Part shown: positions 29,314 to 37,979 of the stretch, piece after piece
How positions within the stretch are numbered: the stretch's first letter is position 1
How the letters are laid out: the number at the start of each line of letters is the position of its first letter
Source of the DNA: Actinomycetes bacterium
GTDB taxonomy: Bacteria; Actinomycetota; Thermoleophilia; BMS3ABIN01
Assembly: GCA_024276735.1 (NCBI GenBank)
Contig: JAJRWQ010000068.1
Location: 1 to 52,189 of the forward strand
Direction: 5' to 3'
Length of the DNA: 52,189 nt
Made by a program: the position numbers and the translations under genes
The notes under the pieces: model-generated
Told to the model about the DNA's origin: nothing
Database searches by the model: none
Seen by the model: only the letters and a program-made list of their open reading frames with translations

Positions 29314-30452
29314 TGGCGAAGCAACAGCATCAGCGCGCGTCCGCCGCGCCGGAGCAGGCCGCCGCCCAGCAACGGGCGCCCGCCGGGAAGCCGGCCCGGG
29401 AGGCGGAGCCGCCGGCGGCCGCCGCGGTGGAGCAGCCGCGGGTGTCGGTGGTGATCCCGCTCTACAACGGCGCCCGCACCATCGAGGAAGTGCTGAAGGC
29501 GGTCTACGCCTCCACCTTCCGGGATTTCGAGGTGGTGATCGTCAACGACTGCTCCAGCGACGACAGCCTGGAGGTGCTGGCCTCGCTGGCCGACCGCTAT
29601 CCCCACCGGCTGGTCGACTTCGAGGAGAACCGCGGCGTATCCCGTGCCCGCAACGCCGGCGCCGAGGCCGCCCGCGGCGACATCATCTTCTTCATCGATG
29701 CCGACTGCCTGGTGCTGCCGCGCACCATCGAGCTCTGCGTCACCGAGCTCGAGCGCGGCGGCAGCATCTGCGTCGGCGGCGCCTACACCACCAAGCCCTG
29801 GGACGACGACTTCTTCAGCATCTTCCAGTCTCTCTACATCCACCACGTGGAAACCAAGGAAGAGCACCCCGATTACGTGGCCACCCACTGCATGGCCATC
29901 CGCAAGTCGACGTTCGAGGAATTCGGCGGCTTCATCACCGACTCGTTCATCGGCCATGCCGCCAGCGTGGAAGACGTGGAGCTCTCGCACCGCCTCATCG
30001 CCGCCGGCCACCAGCTCTCCCGGCCCCCGGGAATCCTGGTGCGGCACATGTTCGGCTTCAACTTCACCCGCTCCATCAGGAACGCCGTGAAGAAGAGCAA
30101 GTACTGGACCATGTACTCGCTCAAGAACCGCGACGTGATGCAGGACTCCGGCGCCGCCTCCCACGAGCTGAAGGTGAACGTCTTCACCCAGCTGCTCAAC
30201 CTGGGGCTGCTGGGAGTGGCCGCGGTAACCGGCCGCCGGTGGCCGCTGCTGCCGGCGGCGGCCCTGCTGGCGGTGAACCTGGCGGTGAACTCCCGCTTCC
30301 TGCTGCTGGTGAGGCGCGAGGAAGGCTGGGCGTTCCTGGCCAAGGCCATCGCCTATTACCTGCTCGTCTACCCCTTCGTGGTCGCGTACGGCTCCGGGAT
30401 CGGCACGCTCAAGTATGCCTGGGAGGTCAAGCTGCTCGGGCGCTACGCCTAG
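29313..30452 (+). CDS. Family 2 glycosyltransferase with C-terminal membrane helices
   Basis: A 379-residue GT2 enzyme. A 40-residue Ala/Gln/Pro-rich lead precedes VSVVIPLYNGARTIEEVL. The nucleotide-sugar site includes VVIVNDCSSDDS and the DAD metal motif at 129-131 (FFIDADCLVL). SVEDVELSHRLIAAGH fits the catalytic-base region. Two or three hydrophobic helices (about 290-350) place it at the membrane. It starts in the stop codon of the radical SAM gene (TGATG), so the two are coupled. Acceptor and sugar cannot be inferred. Confidence 0.92.
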   Translation: MAKQQHQRASAAPEQAAAQQRAPAGKPAREAEPPAAAAVEQPRVSVVIPLYNGARTIEEVLKAVYASTFRDFEVVIVNDCSSDDSLEVLASLADRYPHRLVDFEENRGVSRARNAGAEAARGDIIFFIDADCLVLPRTIELCVTELERGGSICVGGAYTTKPWDDDFFSIFQSLYIHHVETKEEHPDYVATHCMAIRKSTFEEFGGFITDSFIGHAASVEDVELSHRLIAAGHQLSRPPGILVRHMFGFNFTRSIRNAVKKSKYWTMYSLKNRDVMQDSGAASHELKVNVFTQLLNLGLLGVAAVTGRRWPLLPAAALLAVNLAVNSRFLLLVRREEGWAFLAKAIAYYLLVYPFVVAYGSGIGTLKYAWEVKLLGRYA

Positions 30453-30460
30453 CGGAAACG

Positions 30461-31573
30461 ATGGGGAGCATGCTCGCATACGCGCGCCACGTGCCGGCGA
30501 TCTTCGTCAAACGCAACGTGCTGCAGTTCACCTTCTTCATCACCTCGCGCTGTAACGCCCGCTGCCCCTTCTGCTTTTACTGGAAAGACCGCCACCGCAA
30601 GCGCGACGAGCTCTCGCTGGAAGAGATCGAGCGCTTTGCCGCCACCATGGACGACCTCCTCTGGCTGCTCTTCTCCGGCGGCGAGATCTTCCTGCGCCGG
30701 GACCTGCCCGCGATCGCCGCCGCCTTCTACCGCCACACGCGGCCGGCGATCATCACCCTGCCCACCAACGGCCTGTCGCCGCGACTGATCCTGCCCGCGG
30801 TGGAGGAGATCGCCGGTGCCTGTCCCGAGAGCGCGGTGGTAGTGAAGGTCTCGCTGGACGGCGTGGGCGAGGAACACGACCGCATCCGCAACACGCCCGG
30901 CAACTTCGAGAAGGCGATGGAGACCTGGGAGGGCCTGCGGCGGCTGGGGGAGCGGTACCCGAACCTGCAGATCGGCATCAACACCGTCTTCTGCCACGAG
31001 AACCAGGAGATGATGGACGAGATCATCGATTTCGTCAACACGCTTCCCGGCTGCGAGACGCACACCATCTCCCTGGTGCGCGGCGACCCCGCCGACGAGG
31101 AATACAAGCACATCGACCTGGAGAAGTACCGGCGGGCGGTGGAGCGGCTGGAGGTGGACCTCAAGGGCGGCGAGAACGCCAAGATGTATCACTTCGCCAT
31201 GGCGCGGCTGAAGTCGGCCCAGGACCTGGTGCAGCGGCGGCTGATCTACGAGACCGTGCGCAGCAGCCGCCGGCAGCTGCCCTGCTATGCCGGGCGGATA
31301 ACCGCGGTGATGAACGAGGTGGGCGACGTCTTTCCCTGCGAGATCCTGCCGGCGAAGATGGGAAACATCCGCGATTTCGCATATGATTTCGGGGAACTGA
31401 TGCGCTCGGCCGCCGCCGACGAGGTGCGGGCGCGGATACACCGGAGCCGCTGTTACTGTTCGCATGAGTGTTACTTCGTCACCAACATCCTCTTCAACCC
31501 CCTCATGTACGCCCGCGTCCTCAAGGAGTACTCCCAGCTCGGCGGCGGAAACACCGGCACCGTTGCCGGCTAG
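30461..31573 (+). CDS. Radical SAM protein with C-terminal Cys cluster (SPASM-like)
   Basis: A 370-residue radical SAM enzyme with the cluster motif C31-x3-C35-x2-C38 in RCNARCPFCFY and the GGE motif in LFSGGEIFLRRDL. The C-terminal third carries further cysteines (LPCYAGR, DVFPCEILP and RCYCSHECYF), as in SPASM or twitch domains that hold auxiliary clusters. ATG 30461 lies eight bases after the glycosyltransferase stop; a second ATG at 30470 is possible. It overlaps the start of the next membrane glycosyltransferase. Substrate unknown. Confidence 0.92.
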   Translation: MGSMLAYARHVPAIFVKRNVLQFTFFITSRCNARCPFCFYWKDRHRKRDELSLEEIERFAATMDDLLWLLFSGGEIFLRRDLPAIAAAFYRHTRPAIITLPTNGLSPRLILPAVEEIAGACPESAVVVKVSLDGVGEEHDRIRNTPGNFEKAMETWEGLRRLGERYPNLQIGINTVFCHENQEMMDEIIDFVNTLPGCETHTISLVRGDPADEEYKHIDLEKYRRAVERLEVDLKGGENAKMYHFAMARLKSAQDLVQRRLIYETVRSSRRQLPCYAGRITAVMNEVGDVFPCEILPAKMGNIRDFAYDFGELMRSAAADEVRARIHRSRCYCSHECYFVTNILFNPLMYARVLKEYSQLGGGNTGTVAG

Positions 31574-33221
31574 CCGGCGACGCACCCTCCTGCTGCTGGC
31601 GCTGGTCTGCGGCTTCACCCTGCTGCTGGCGCTGCCCTTCCTGGGCCAGGCCTTCCACATCGACGACGCCATCTTCTGGGACTTCGCCAAAAACAACCTG
31701 CGGCACCCCTTCAGCCTGCACCTGGACGACTACCACCTGATGGGAGAGGATTTCTCGCGCTGGCGGGACACGCACCCGCCCCTGGATTCGCTGTACCTGT
31801 CGCTGGTGATGGTCGTCACCGGCAGCGACTCCGAGGTGCCGCTGCACGCCGGCTTCCTGCTCTTCCCCCTGGTCGGCGGGGTGGCGATGGACTTCCTGGC
31901 GCGCCGCTTCACCCGCCGGCCGCCGGCGGCGGCGCTGGCGCTGCTGGCGACGCCGGCGGTGATGACGCTCTCCCACACGCTGATGGCGGACGTGCCGATG
32001 ATGTCCTTCTGGATCGCCGCCACCGCCTGCTACGTGCACGGCGTCGACCGCGGCGACCGCCGCCTGCTGGCGGCAGCCTCGCTGCTGGTCACCGTGGACC
32101 TCTTCACCGGCTACCAGGCGCTGGCGCTGCTGGTGCTGCTGCCACTCTACCCGCTGGCCAGGGGAAAGCTCTCCCGCGCCAGCCTGGTGCCGTTGCTGCT
32201 GCCGGTCCTGGCCTTTGGCCTCTACACCCTCTACAACCTGTATGCCTACGGCGAGCCACCGCGTTTCGCCCATGCCAACGGCACCAGCTTCAACTGGGGG
32301 CACGTGCTGGACCGCCTGCAGGGGATGCTGCTGCAGGTGGGCGGAACCTCGCTGTTTCCGCCGCTGCTGCTGGCGATCTTCTCCGCCCGGCGCCGCCGCT
32401 GGGTGCTGGCGCCCTTCATGCTGGCGCTGGCCGCCGCCTGCGGCTACTACGGCAACGGCCTCGCCGGCCTGCGGCTGGCCTTCTACACGGTGATGCTGGC
32501 CGCGGCGCTGGCAGTGATTGTGACGCTGGCCGGCGAGGGCGCCCGGCAGTTCGCCCGCGCCCGGCGCGGCAGGTCGGTGGACCTGGACTTCGTCTTCCTG
32601 TCCGCCTGGCTGGCATTCATGTTCGCAGCCACGGTGATGCTGCTGCCGCACGCGCCGGCCAAGTACACCCTGGTCTTCCTGCCGCCGCTGGTGTTGCTGG
32701 CTTTCCGGGAGCTCGACGCCCTGCCCCTGTCCCGCAGGGCCCTGGATGCCACCGCCGCCCTGGTGGTGGTCACCACCCTGGCGGCCGGCACCCTGGTCTC
32801 CGTCGCCGACTACCGGCTGGCCGCGTCCTACCGCGACTTCGCCGGCGAGGTCGCCGCCGCCCGGCAGTCGGGCGCGTACGGTGGCGAGGTGTGGTTCGTG
32901 GGCGAGTGGGGCTTTAGGCACTACATGGAGGCCGCGGGCTTTCACTACCTCTCCCGCGGAAACGAATCCCCGGCCGCCGGTGATATCATCGTGCGCCCCT
33001 CGGTGGCCGATTGGCCGCTGGCGCCCGCGGTGCGCGACCGCATGCAGGTGGCCGAAGTTCGGGAGGTGGAATGGGGCTTTCCCCTGCGGCTGATGGGCCG
33101 CGACGCCGACGCCGGCTTCTACGGCACCTACTGGGGTCTGCTGCCATACTCGCCGTCCCGGACGCCGCTGGAGCGCTTCACCGTCTACCGGGTGGGGGCC
33201 GCGGCGGGGGCGGAACGCTGA
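31563..33221 (+). CDS. GT39/ArnT-like membrane glycosyltransferase
   Basis: A polytopic membrane protein of about 552 residues with some ten to twelve hydrophobic helices. The first loop, AFHIDDAIFWDFAKNN followed by WRDTHPPL, matches the acidic active-site loop of lipid-phosphate-sugar-dependent glycosyltransferases such as ArnT and PMT. The C-terminal soluble part follows at about 440-552. I prefer TTG 31563, which overlaps the previous gene by 11 bases. ATG 31464 would add 33 Ser/Thr/Pro-rich residues read from the frame shadow of the radical SAM gene. It ends a four-gene plus-strand operon. Confidence 0.85.
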   Translation: MPASRRRTLLLLALVCGFTLLLALPFLGQAFHIDDAIFWDFAKNNLRHPFSLHLDDYHLMGEDFSRWRDTHPPLDSLYLSLVMVVTGSDSEVPLHAGFLLFPLVGGVAMDFLARRFTRRPPAAALALLATPAVMTLSHTLMADVPMMSFWIAATACYVHGVDRGDRRLLAAASLLVTVDLFTGYQALALLVLLPLYPLARGKLSRASLVPLLLPVLAFGLYTLYNLYAYGEPPRFAHANGTSFNWGHVLDRLQGMLLQVGGTSLFPPLLLAIFSARRRRWVLAPFMLALAAACGYYGNGLAGLRLAFYTVMLAAALAVIVTLAGEGARQFARARRGRSVDLDFVFLSAWLAFMFAATVMLLPHAPAKYTLVFLPPLVLLAFRELDALPLSRRALDATAALVVVTTLAAGTLVSVADYRLAASYRDFAGEVAAARQSGAYGGEVWFVGEWGFRHYMEAAGFHYLSRGNESPAAGDIIVRPSVADWPLAPAVRDRMQVAEVREVEWGFPLRLMGRDADAGFYGTYWGLLPYSPSRTPLERFTVYRVGAAAGAER

Positions 33222-33249
33222 GCCTCTTTTCGCCGCGGGCACCGTAGCA

Positions 33250-34664
33250 TCAGGGAAGAAAGATGATGCGGGCGCTGCGCAGGTAGTTGCGGGCGATGGC
33301 GGGGGTGGTGAACTTGCGCAAATGATGTACCAGCACGTCGGGCTGGAGGTAGAAGCGCAGGTAGGCGCGCCGGAGCGCACCCAGCAGCTCCCGGTGACTC
33401 AACTCCGGTGCCGGTACACCAGCCTGCCGCTGACGCTGTAATCCCGCCAGTCGTCGGTGAGCAGCAGGCCATGGCTCCGGCAGCGCTCGTACTCGGCGGT
33501 GCCCGGGAAGGGCACCATGGTGGCGAAGCCGGCACTGTTCAGGTCCAGTTGCCGGGAGAACTCCATCGTCTCCCGGATGGTCTCCCGGGTGTCCTCCAGG
33601 AAACCGAAGATGAAGTAGCCGTGGGCGGAGATCCCCGCGCGCCTGGTGGCGGTGACCGCCTCGGCCACCTCTTCGCGGGTGAGCCGCTTGATCTTCAGCA
33701 GCATTTCGGCGTTGCCCACCTCGATGCCGTACTGGATCAGGCGGCACCCCGCCGCTTTCATCGCTTCCAGTTTCTCGGCCCCAATCTCGTTGGCGCGGGC
33801 GTTGCAGGTCCAAGCGATCTTCATGCCGCTTTCCACGATCGCCTCGCACAGCTCCAGCAGCCGGCGGCGACTGCAGATCATGGACGGGTCGCGGAAAGAG
33901 AAGACGCTGACTCCGTACTCGCGGTAAAGCCATTCCATCTCGGCGAAGACGTTGTCGGCGCTGCGCAGGCGATAGCGCTTGCCCTGCTGCGAGGTGACTT
34001 CGCAGAAACAGCAATCGTACGGGCAGCCGCGGCCACTGACGATGGAAGAGAAAGTACCGCCGGTGCCCCACGAGGGGAAGGGATTGTAAGAGGACGGGTG
34101 TGGCAGCAGGTCGTGGGCGGGAAAGGGAACCGAATCCAGTTGCTGGTTCTTCTCCCGGGGCGGCGCCGCCGTCACCTCACCGCCGCGGCCGACGAAGGTC
34201 CCGGGGATCTCTTCAAGGGAAGACCCGCCCGCCACCGCGTCGCAGAGGTCGGCCATCACCGCCTCCCCCTCGCCTACCACCACCACGTCCACGCACGGCT
34301 TCGCCACGGTCTCCCGCGGCAGCGCCGAAACGTGCGGCCCCCCGGCCACGGTGACCACGCCGTGGTCGAGCTCCTTGACGAGCCCCAGCAGTGCCTCGGC
34401 ATCGGGCCACTGGGGAGTCAGTGCCGAGACCCCCACCACCCGGGGCCGGAACTCTTCCAGGTGCCGGCGAAGCTCCCGGCGCGGGATGCCCAGCGAGTAA
34501 GCATCGAGGATCGCCACCGTGTGCCCGCGCTCGCGCACCGCCGCCGCCACGTAGGCCAGTCCCAGCGGCTGGGTCCAGAGCAGCGGTTTCTCCACCCGGC
34601 CCCGCCAAAGCCCCCGCGGCGGCGTCAGCAGCAGGACCCTGCAACCGTTTCCGTTCTCGCTCAA
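33250..34664 (-). CDS. B12-binding radical SAM protein with frameshift near its 3' end
   Basis: Restored length is about 471 residues. The N-terminal half is a B12-binding-like fold (QPLGLAYVAAAVRERGHTV, VVTVAGGPHVSALP, VVVVGEGEAVMADL). The radical SAM motif is C214-x3-C218-x2-C221 in GCPYDCCFCE. GYFIFGFLEDTRETIRETME and MVPFPGTAEYERC follow. The zero frame stops at 33399 right after RLVYRH. The typical ending PELSHRELLGALRRAYLRFY and IFLP continues in a second frame to 33250, which fits one base missing at 33407-33408. The TTG start at 34664 has GGGAGGGGGG upstream. It converges on the plus-strand operon. Confidence 0.88.
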
Positions 34665-34776
34665 CTTCCCCCCTCCCGCGCCCGTCCGCGGGCGTTGCCA
34701 TCCCGGCGCGGGTACGCTCCGGCAGGCCCGGTGACCCGTGGTCACTGCGGTGAAGGTTGCCGCCGCCTGCGGGCAC

Positions 34777-35415
34777 TCACCCGCCCAGCAGCTCGCGGCA
34801 GACGGCGAGCGTGCCCTTGACGTCGGCGGCGAAGCCGTCGACGCCCACCTCGCTGGCCAGCTCCTGCGAGTGCGAGGCGCCGCCGGAGACCACCTTCACC
34901 CCTTCCCGGAGCCCCTCGGCCTCGAGGGTTTCCAGGATGTCCATCAGCGCCGGCTTGGTGGAAGTGGTGAAGGCCGAGAGCAGCAGCAGGTCGGCGCCGG
35001 TCTCCCTCACCTTGTCGATGAACTTGGCGGTGGAGACGTTGACGCCCAGGTCGTGCACCTCGTAACCGGCGGCCCTGAGGGCGGCGACGATGATGTTCTT
35101 GCCGATGTTGTGAATGTCTCCCTTGACGGTGCCGATGACCACCACCCCGCTCTGGTCGTGCCGCTGCTCGAAGAGGTAGGGTTCCAGGATCGCCATCGCC
35201 CGCTCCACGGCGTCGGCGCTGCGCAGCATCTCCGGGATGAAGTACTCGCCCGTCTCGTAGCGGCTGCCCACTTCCTCCATGGCCGCCGACAGGCTGGCGA
35301 AGACGTCTTCCGCCGCCACGGCGCCGTCGCCGGCGATCTCCCGCGCCAGCGCCTCCGTGCGCTCGCTGTCGCCGTCGATTATCGATTGTTGAAACTCTGC
35401 CAGGGTTTTTTCCAT
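34777..35415 (-). CDS. Corrinoid protein of a methyltransferase system (MtbC/MttC-like)
   Basis: A 212-residue corrinoid carrier. The N-terminal helical cap (about 1-85) is followed by a Rossmann-like cobalamin domain with the lower-ligand motif D100-x-H102-x2-G105 in GTVKGDIHNIGKN. ADLLLLSAFTTSTKPALMD and VKVVSGGASHSQELASEVGV follow. Such proteins accept a methyl group from a substrate-specific methyltransferase and pass it on. It begins three bases after the MtaA-like gene with GGGAG seven bases before the ATG. No MttB/MtmB-type enzyme is in the window, so the substrate is unknown. Confidence 0.95.
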   Translation of the reverse strand: MEKTLAEFQQSIIDGDSERTEALAREIAGDGAVAAEDVFASLSAAMEEVGSRYETGEYFIPEMLRSADAVERAMAILEPYLFEQRHDQSGVVVIGTVKGDIHNIGKNIIVAALRAAGYEVHDLGVNVSTAKFIDKVRETGADLLLLSAFTTSTKPALMDILETLEAEGLREGVKVVSGGASHSQELASEVGVDGFAADVKGTLAVCRELLGG

Positions 35416-35418
35416 GGT

Positions 35419-36420
35419 TCAGCTCCCGTATTTCCTGCCGTATTCTACCAGCGCCGCCAGGTTCTCGTCAGGGGTCTCGCGGGGAATGGAATCGCCGCTG
35501 CTGAGAATGAAGCGGCCGTCCGCCGCCGCCGCGGCCCGGCGTACCGCTGCCTCCACGTCGGCGACGGTGCCCTTTTCCAGGACCGCCACGGCGTCGATGT
35601 TGCCCTTGAGGGTGATCCCCGGCCCCACCGCCTCCCGGGCCGCCGCCAGGTCCACCAGCGAGTCCACCTCCAGGGCGTCGGCGCCCGTCTGCGCCATCTG
35701 CGCCAGGATGGGCCCGCTGTTGCGACAGATGTGGAGGATCACCGGCACTTCTCCCCCCAGCTCGGCGATCGCCTCCACCTCGTAGGGAAAGGCGAACTCG
35801 CGGTAGTGATCGGGCGAGATCACGCTGGAAGAAGCAAAGGAATCCTTGATCACCACGGCATCCACCCCCGCCTGCGCCAGCGCCTGCGCCGTCACCACCG
35901 TGGCAGGCAACATCGCCCTGATCAACCGGTGCACGAAATCGGGGTCGCGGTAGAAATCGGTCATGAACCCGGCCAGGCCGCGCACGGTGGCGGCGTACTC
36001 GAAGGGCGAGCGCACCGACCCGAGAACGGCGTGGCGGCCGGCCGCCGCTTCCACCACTTTCTGCACCGGCTCCATCTTGCCGCCGGCCCAGGGGTCCGGG
36101 GTCCCGATCTTCTCCAGGTCACCGGGGCCGTCGACCAGCGTCTCCACCACCAGGGGAACGTCGTTTCCCTGTACCTCCACCGGGCAGCCCAGCACCGACG
36201 GGGGATCGCCCAGCCCCATCTCGGCGAGGATGCCGTCGTAGCCGTACCGTTCCCGCGCCGCGGTGAGCGCCGCCGCCATGCAGTCGCCGTCGAGAAAGCA
36301 CTCGTCGTTGTCGCGGCCGATGACCTTGGGGGCATAGAAGCCGTCCACCACCGGCACGATGGGCAACGTGTCGGCGGGCTCCCCGGCCAGCGCCGCCAGG
36401 AACCGTTCGCGGCCGTTCAC
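35419..36420 (-). CDS. Uroporphyrinogen decarboxylase-family methyltransferase (MtaA/CmuA-like)
   Basis: A 333-residue barrel of the family that moves methyl groups between corrinoid proteins and thiols or folates. The zinc motif HxC is H230-I-C232 in VILHICRNSG. The third zinc ligand, normally Cys in a PGC or SGC turn, is replaced by D310 in ILSSGDSIPRETP. The start is GTG 36420, which overlaps the rsfS stop (GTGA) and has GGAGG seven bases upstream. The corrinoid protein follows immediately, so it is the likely partner. Biosynthetic HemE is less likely from the zinc motif and context. Confidence 0.93.
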   Translation of the reverse strand: MNGRERFLAALAGEPADTLPIVPVVDGFYAPKVIGRDNDECFLDGDCMAAALTAARERYGYDGILAEMGLGDPPSVLGCPVEVQGNDVPLVVETLVDGPGDLEKIGTPDPWAGGKMEPVQKVVEAAAGRHAVLGSVRSPFEYAATVRGLAGFMTDFYRDPDFVHRLIRAMLPATVVTAQALAQAGVDAVVIKDSFASSSVISPDHYREFAFPYEVEAIAELGGEVPVILHICRNSGPILAQMAQTGADALEVDSLVDLAAAREAVGPGITLKGNIDAVAVLEKGTVADVEAAVRRAAAAADGRFILSSGDSIPRETPDENLAALVEYGRKYGS

Positions 36421-36764
36421 GAGGCCGCCTCCACCCGCGGCGCCTCCTTCCACAGCGACTCCAGGCGGTAGAAATCACGGGCGGCGGGGGTAAAGACGTG
36501 CACCACCACTCCCAGGTAATCCATGAGAATCCATTCCCCTTCATCCTCGCCCTCGATGCTGAGGGCGGTTACCCCGTGCTGCTTCAGGCGGTAACGTACC
36601 TCGTCGACGATGGCCCGGGTCTGGCGGCTGGAGCGGCCCGAGCAGATGACGAAGTAATCCGTGTAACTGCAAACCGGCCGCATGTCGAGGATGACGATGT
36701 CCGCGGCCTTCTTGCCGCCGGCGATGCCGGCTATCTCCAATGCCAGGTCGTGGTTGTCCTTGAT
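36417..36764 (-). CDS. rsfS: Ribosome silencing factor RsfS, non-standard start likely
   Basis: RsfS binds ribosomal protein uL14 and blocks subunit joining when nutrients fall. The core AADIVILDMRPVCSYTDYFV, RQTRAIVDEVRYRL and ILMDYLGVVVHVF is intact. The family N-terminus (DLALEIAG) starts before the first standard codon, TTG 36740. An ATC at 36764-36762 with GAGGGG eight bases upstream would give KDNHDLALEIAG. A CTG at 36746 behind AAGGA is another option. It follows the LCP-like gene by 21 bases and overlaps the methyltransferase by GTGA. Confidence 0.92.
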   Translation of the reverse strand: MKDNHDLALEIAGIAGGKKAADIVILDMRPVCSYTDYFVICSGRSSRQTRAIVDEVRYRLKQHGVTALSIEGEDEGEWILMDYLGVVVHVFTPAARDFYRLESLWKEAPRVEAAS

Positions 36765-36785
36765 GGAAAAGACCCCTCGCTACGG

Positions 36786-37979
36786 TCACTCTGCGGGCGG
36801 CTGCGCCAGGTCGCGGCCGACGATGACCACGATCGCCCGCCGGTCGACCAGGTCGTCCTTGATCACCGTCCCCGTCCCCAGCGCGCCGCGGACGCGATCG
36901 CACTCGGCGAGCGCGTCGCTGCCGCACCTGATCTGGGTCTGGCTGTAATCGACCCCCGATACCTCGTCGTTCACGGTAATATTATAACGCAGCGGCTCCA
37001 GCAAGGCCGCCGCCATCGGCGCCGCGCCGCCGATGCCGGTGCCGTTCCTCACCTCGAGGGAGTAGGAAGCAGCGGCGTTCGAGCCCATAAGCAGCGCTTC
37101 CACCTGGTCCGGCAGCGGCTCCAGGTACCAGTCACCGCCCCCCACCAGCCGCACCGGCAGCGCCCAGGCCCCGAAGGGAGAGTCACCCGCCGTCACCGCC
37201 ATGATCAGCGCCGCCAGGTCCTCCTGGCCCAGGTTGCTCTCGGCGGCATCCGCCAGCTGCCGGGAGAGGGTATCCCGTCGCTCCGGCGGCAGCGATGCCA
37301 GGCCCTGGACGAGGCCGCGGTAGAAGAGGGGCGTAATGGCGGGCCCCGCCTGGGGATCGGCCGCCGCCGCCGCCAGCCAGGCAACCGCCTCGTCCGGCGA
37401 CGCCTGGGTGTCGCCGGCGTCCAGGCTCACCGCGCCGTCCGCCGTGGCCAGCGGCTCCTCGGCCCTGACATCGACCCCACCCGCAGCTTCAGCGGCGGTC
37501 CGCAGCAGCGACTCGTCGAATTCCACCCAGGCCCCCGGCTCCACCTGTAGCAGGCCGGCCACATATTCAACCAGCGCCTCCCGGCCACCCTCGGAATAGA
37601 CCTCGTCCAGGCGGCGGATCTCTCCGCCCGGGGCGGCGGCGACGGTGCGGGGGGGAATGGTGACCACCCCGTAGCCGCCCGCCTCGTCGGCCGAGAGCAG
37701 GAGCAGCTGCTGGAGGGAGCCGTCGTCGCCGCGGCCGACGAGCAGGACGTCGCCGGCGTCGGGGGTCTCCTCCGCGGCCACCACGCCGCTGCCGGCGCGG
37801 GAACGCTGGACCAGCACGATCGCCAGGAAGACCGTCGCGGCCACGATGACGCCCACCAGGAGAATGGCTGCGGCCAGCCGGCGGCGACGGCGCGCGGCCA
37901 GGGTCGCCTGGTAACGGCTGCCGCTGCGTCCGCGGCCGCGGCGCCCGGTGCTGCTAGCGGTATAATCCTTCTTTCTCAA
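36786..37979 (-). CDS. Degenerate LytR-CpsA-Psr (LCP) protein with LytR_C domain
   Basis: A 397-residue anchored protein: basic cytoplasmic lead, membrane helix (about 35-57), an LCP-like domain (about 75-165) and a C-terminal LytR_C domain (about 305-395, SLEVRNGTGIGG). LCP enzymes attach cell-wall glycopolymers. Here the catalytic RSDT-type stretch is replaced (GSLQQLLLL) and the IPRD motif reads IPPRTV, so the active-site Arg/Asp residues are missing. It is probably not a transferase. The TTG start overlaps nadD by 26 bases with AGAGG four bases upstream. LCP-type genes at this place beside nadD-rsfS are common. Confidence 0.85.
   Translation of the reverse strand: MRKKDYTASSTGRRGRGRSGSRYQATLAARRRRRLAAAILLVGVIVAATVFLAIVLVQRSRAGSGVVAAEETPDAGDVLLVGRGDDGSLQQLLLLSADEAGGYGVVTIPPRTVAAAPGGEIRRLDEVYSEGGREALVEYVAGLLQVEPGAWVEFDESLLRTAAEAAGGVDVRAEEPLATADGAVSLDAGDTQASPDEAVAWLAAAAADPQAGPAITPLFYRGLVQGLASLPPERRDTLSRQLADAAESNLGQEDLAALIMAVTAGDSPFGAWALPVRLVGGGDWYLEPLPDQVEALLMGSNAAASYSLEVRNGTGIGGAAPMAAALLEPLRYNITVNDEVSGVDYSQTQIRCGSDALAECDRVRGALGTGTVIKDDLVDRRAIVVIVGRDLAQPPAE

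Noticed and set aside
31464-31562. Longer N-terminus for the GT39-like protein
   Set aside because: The extra 33 residues overlap the radical SAM gene, are Ser/Thr/Pro-rich shadow sequence and lack a ribosome site.
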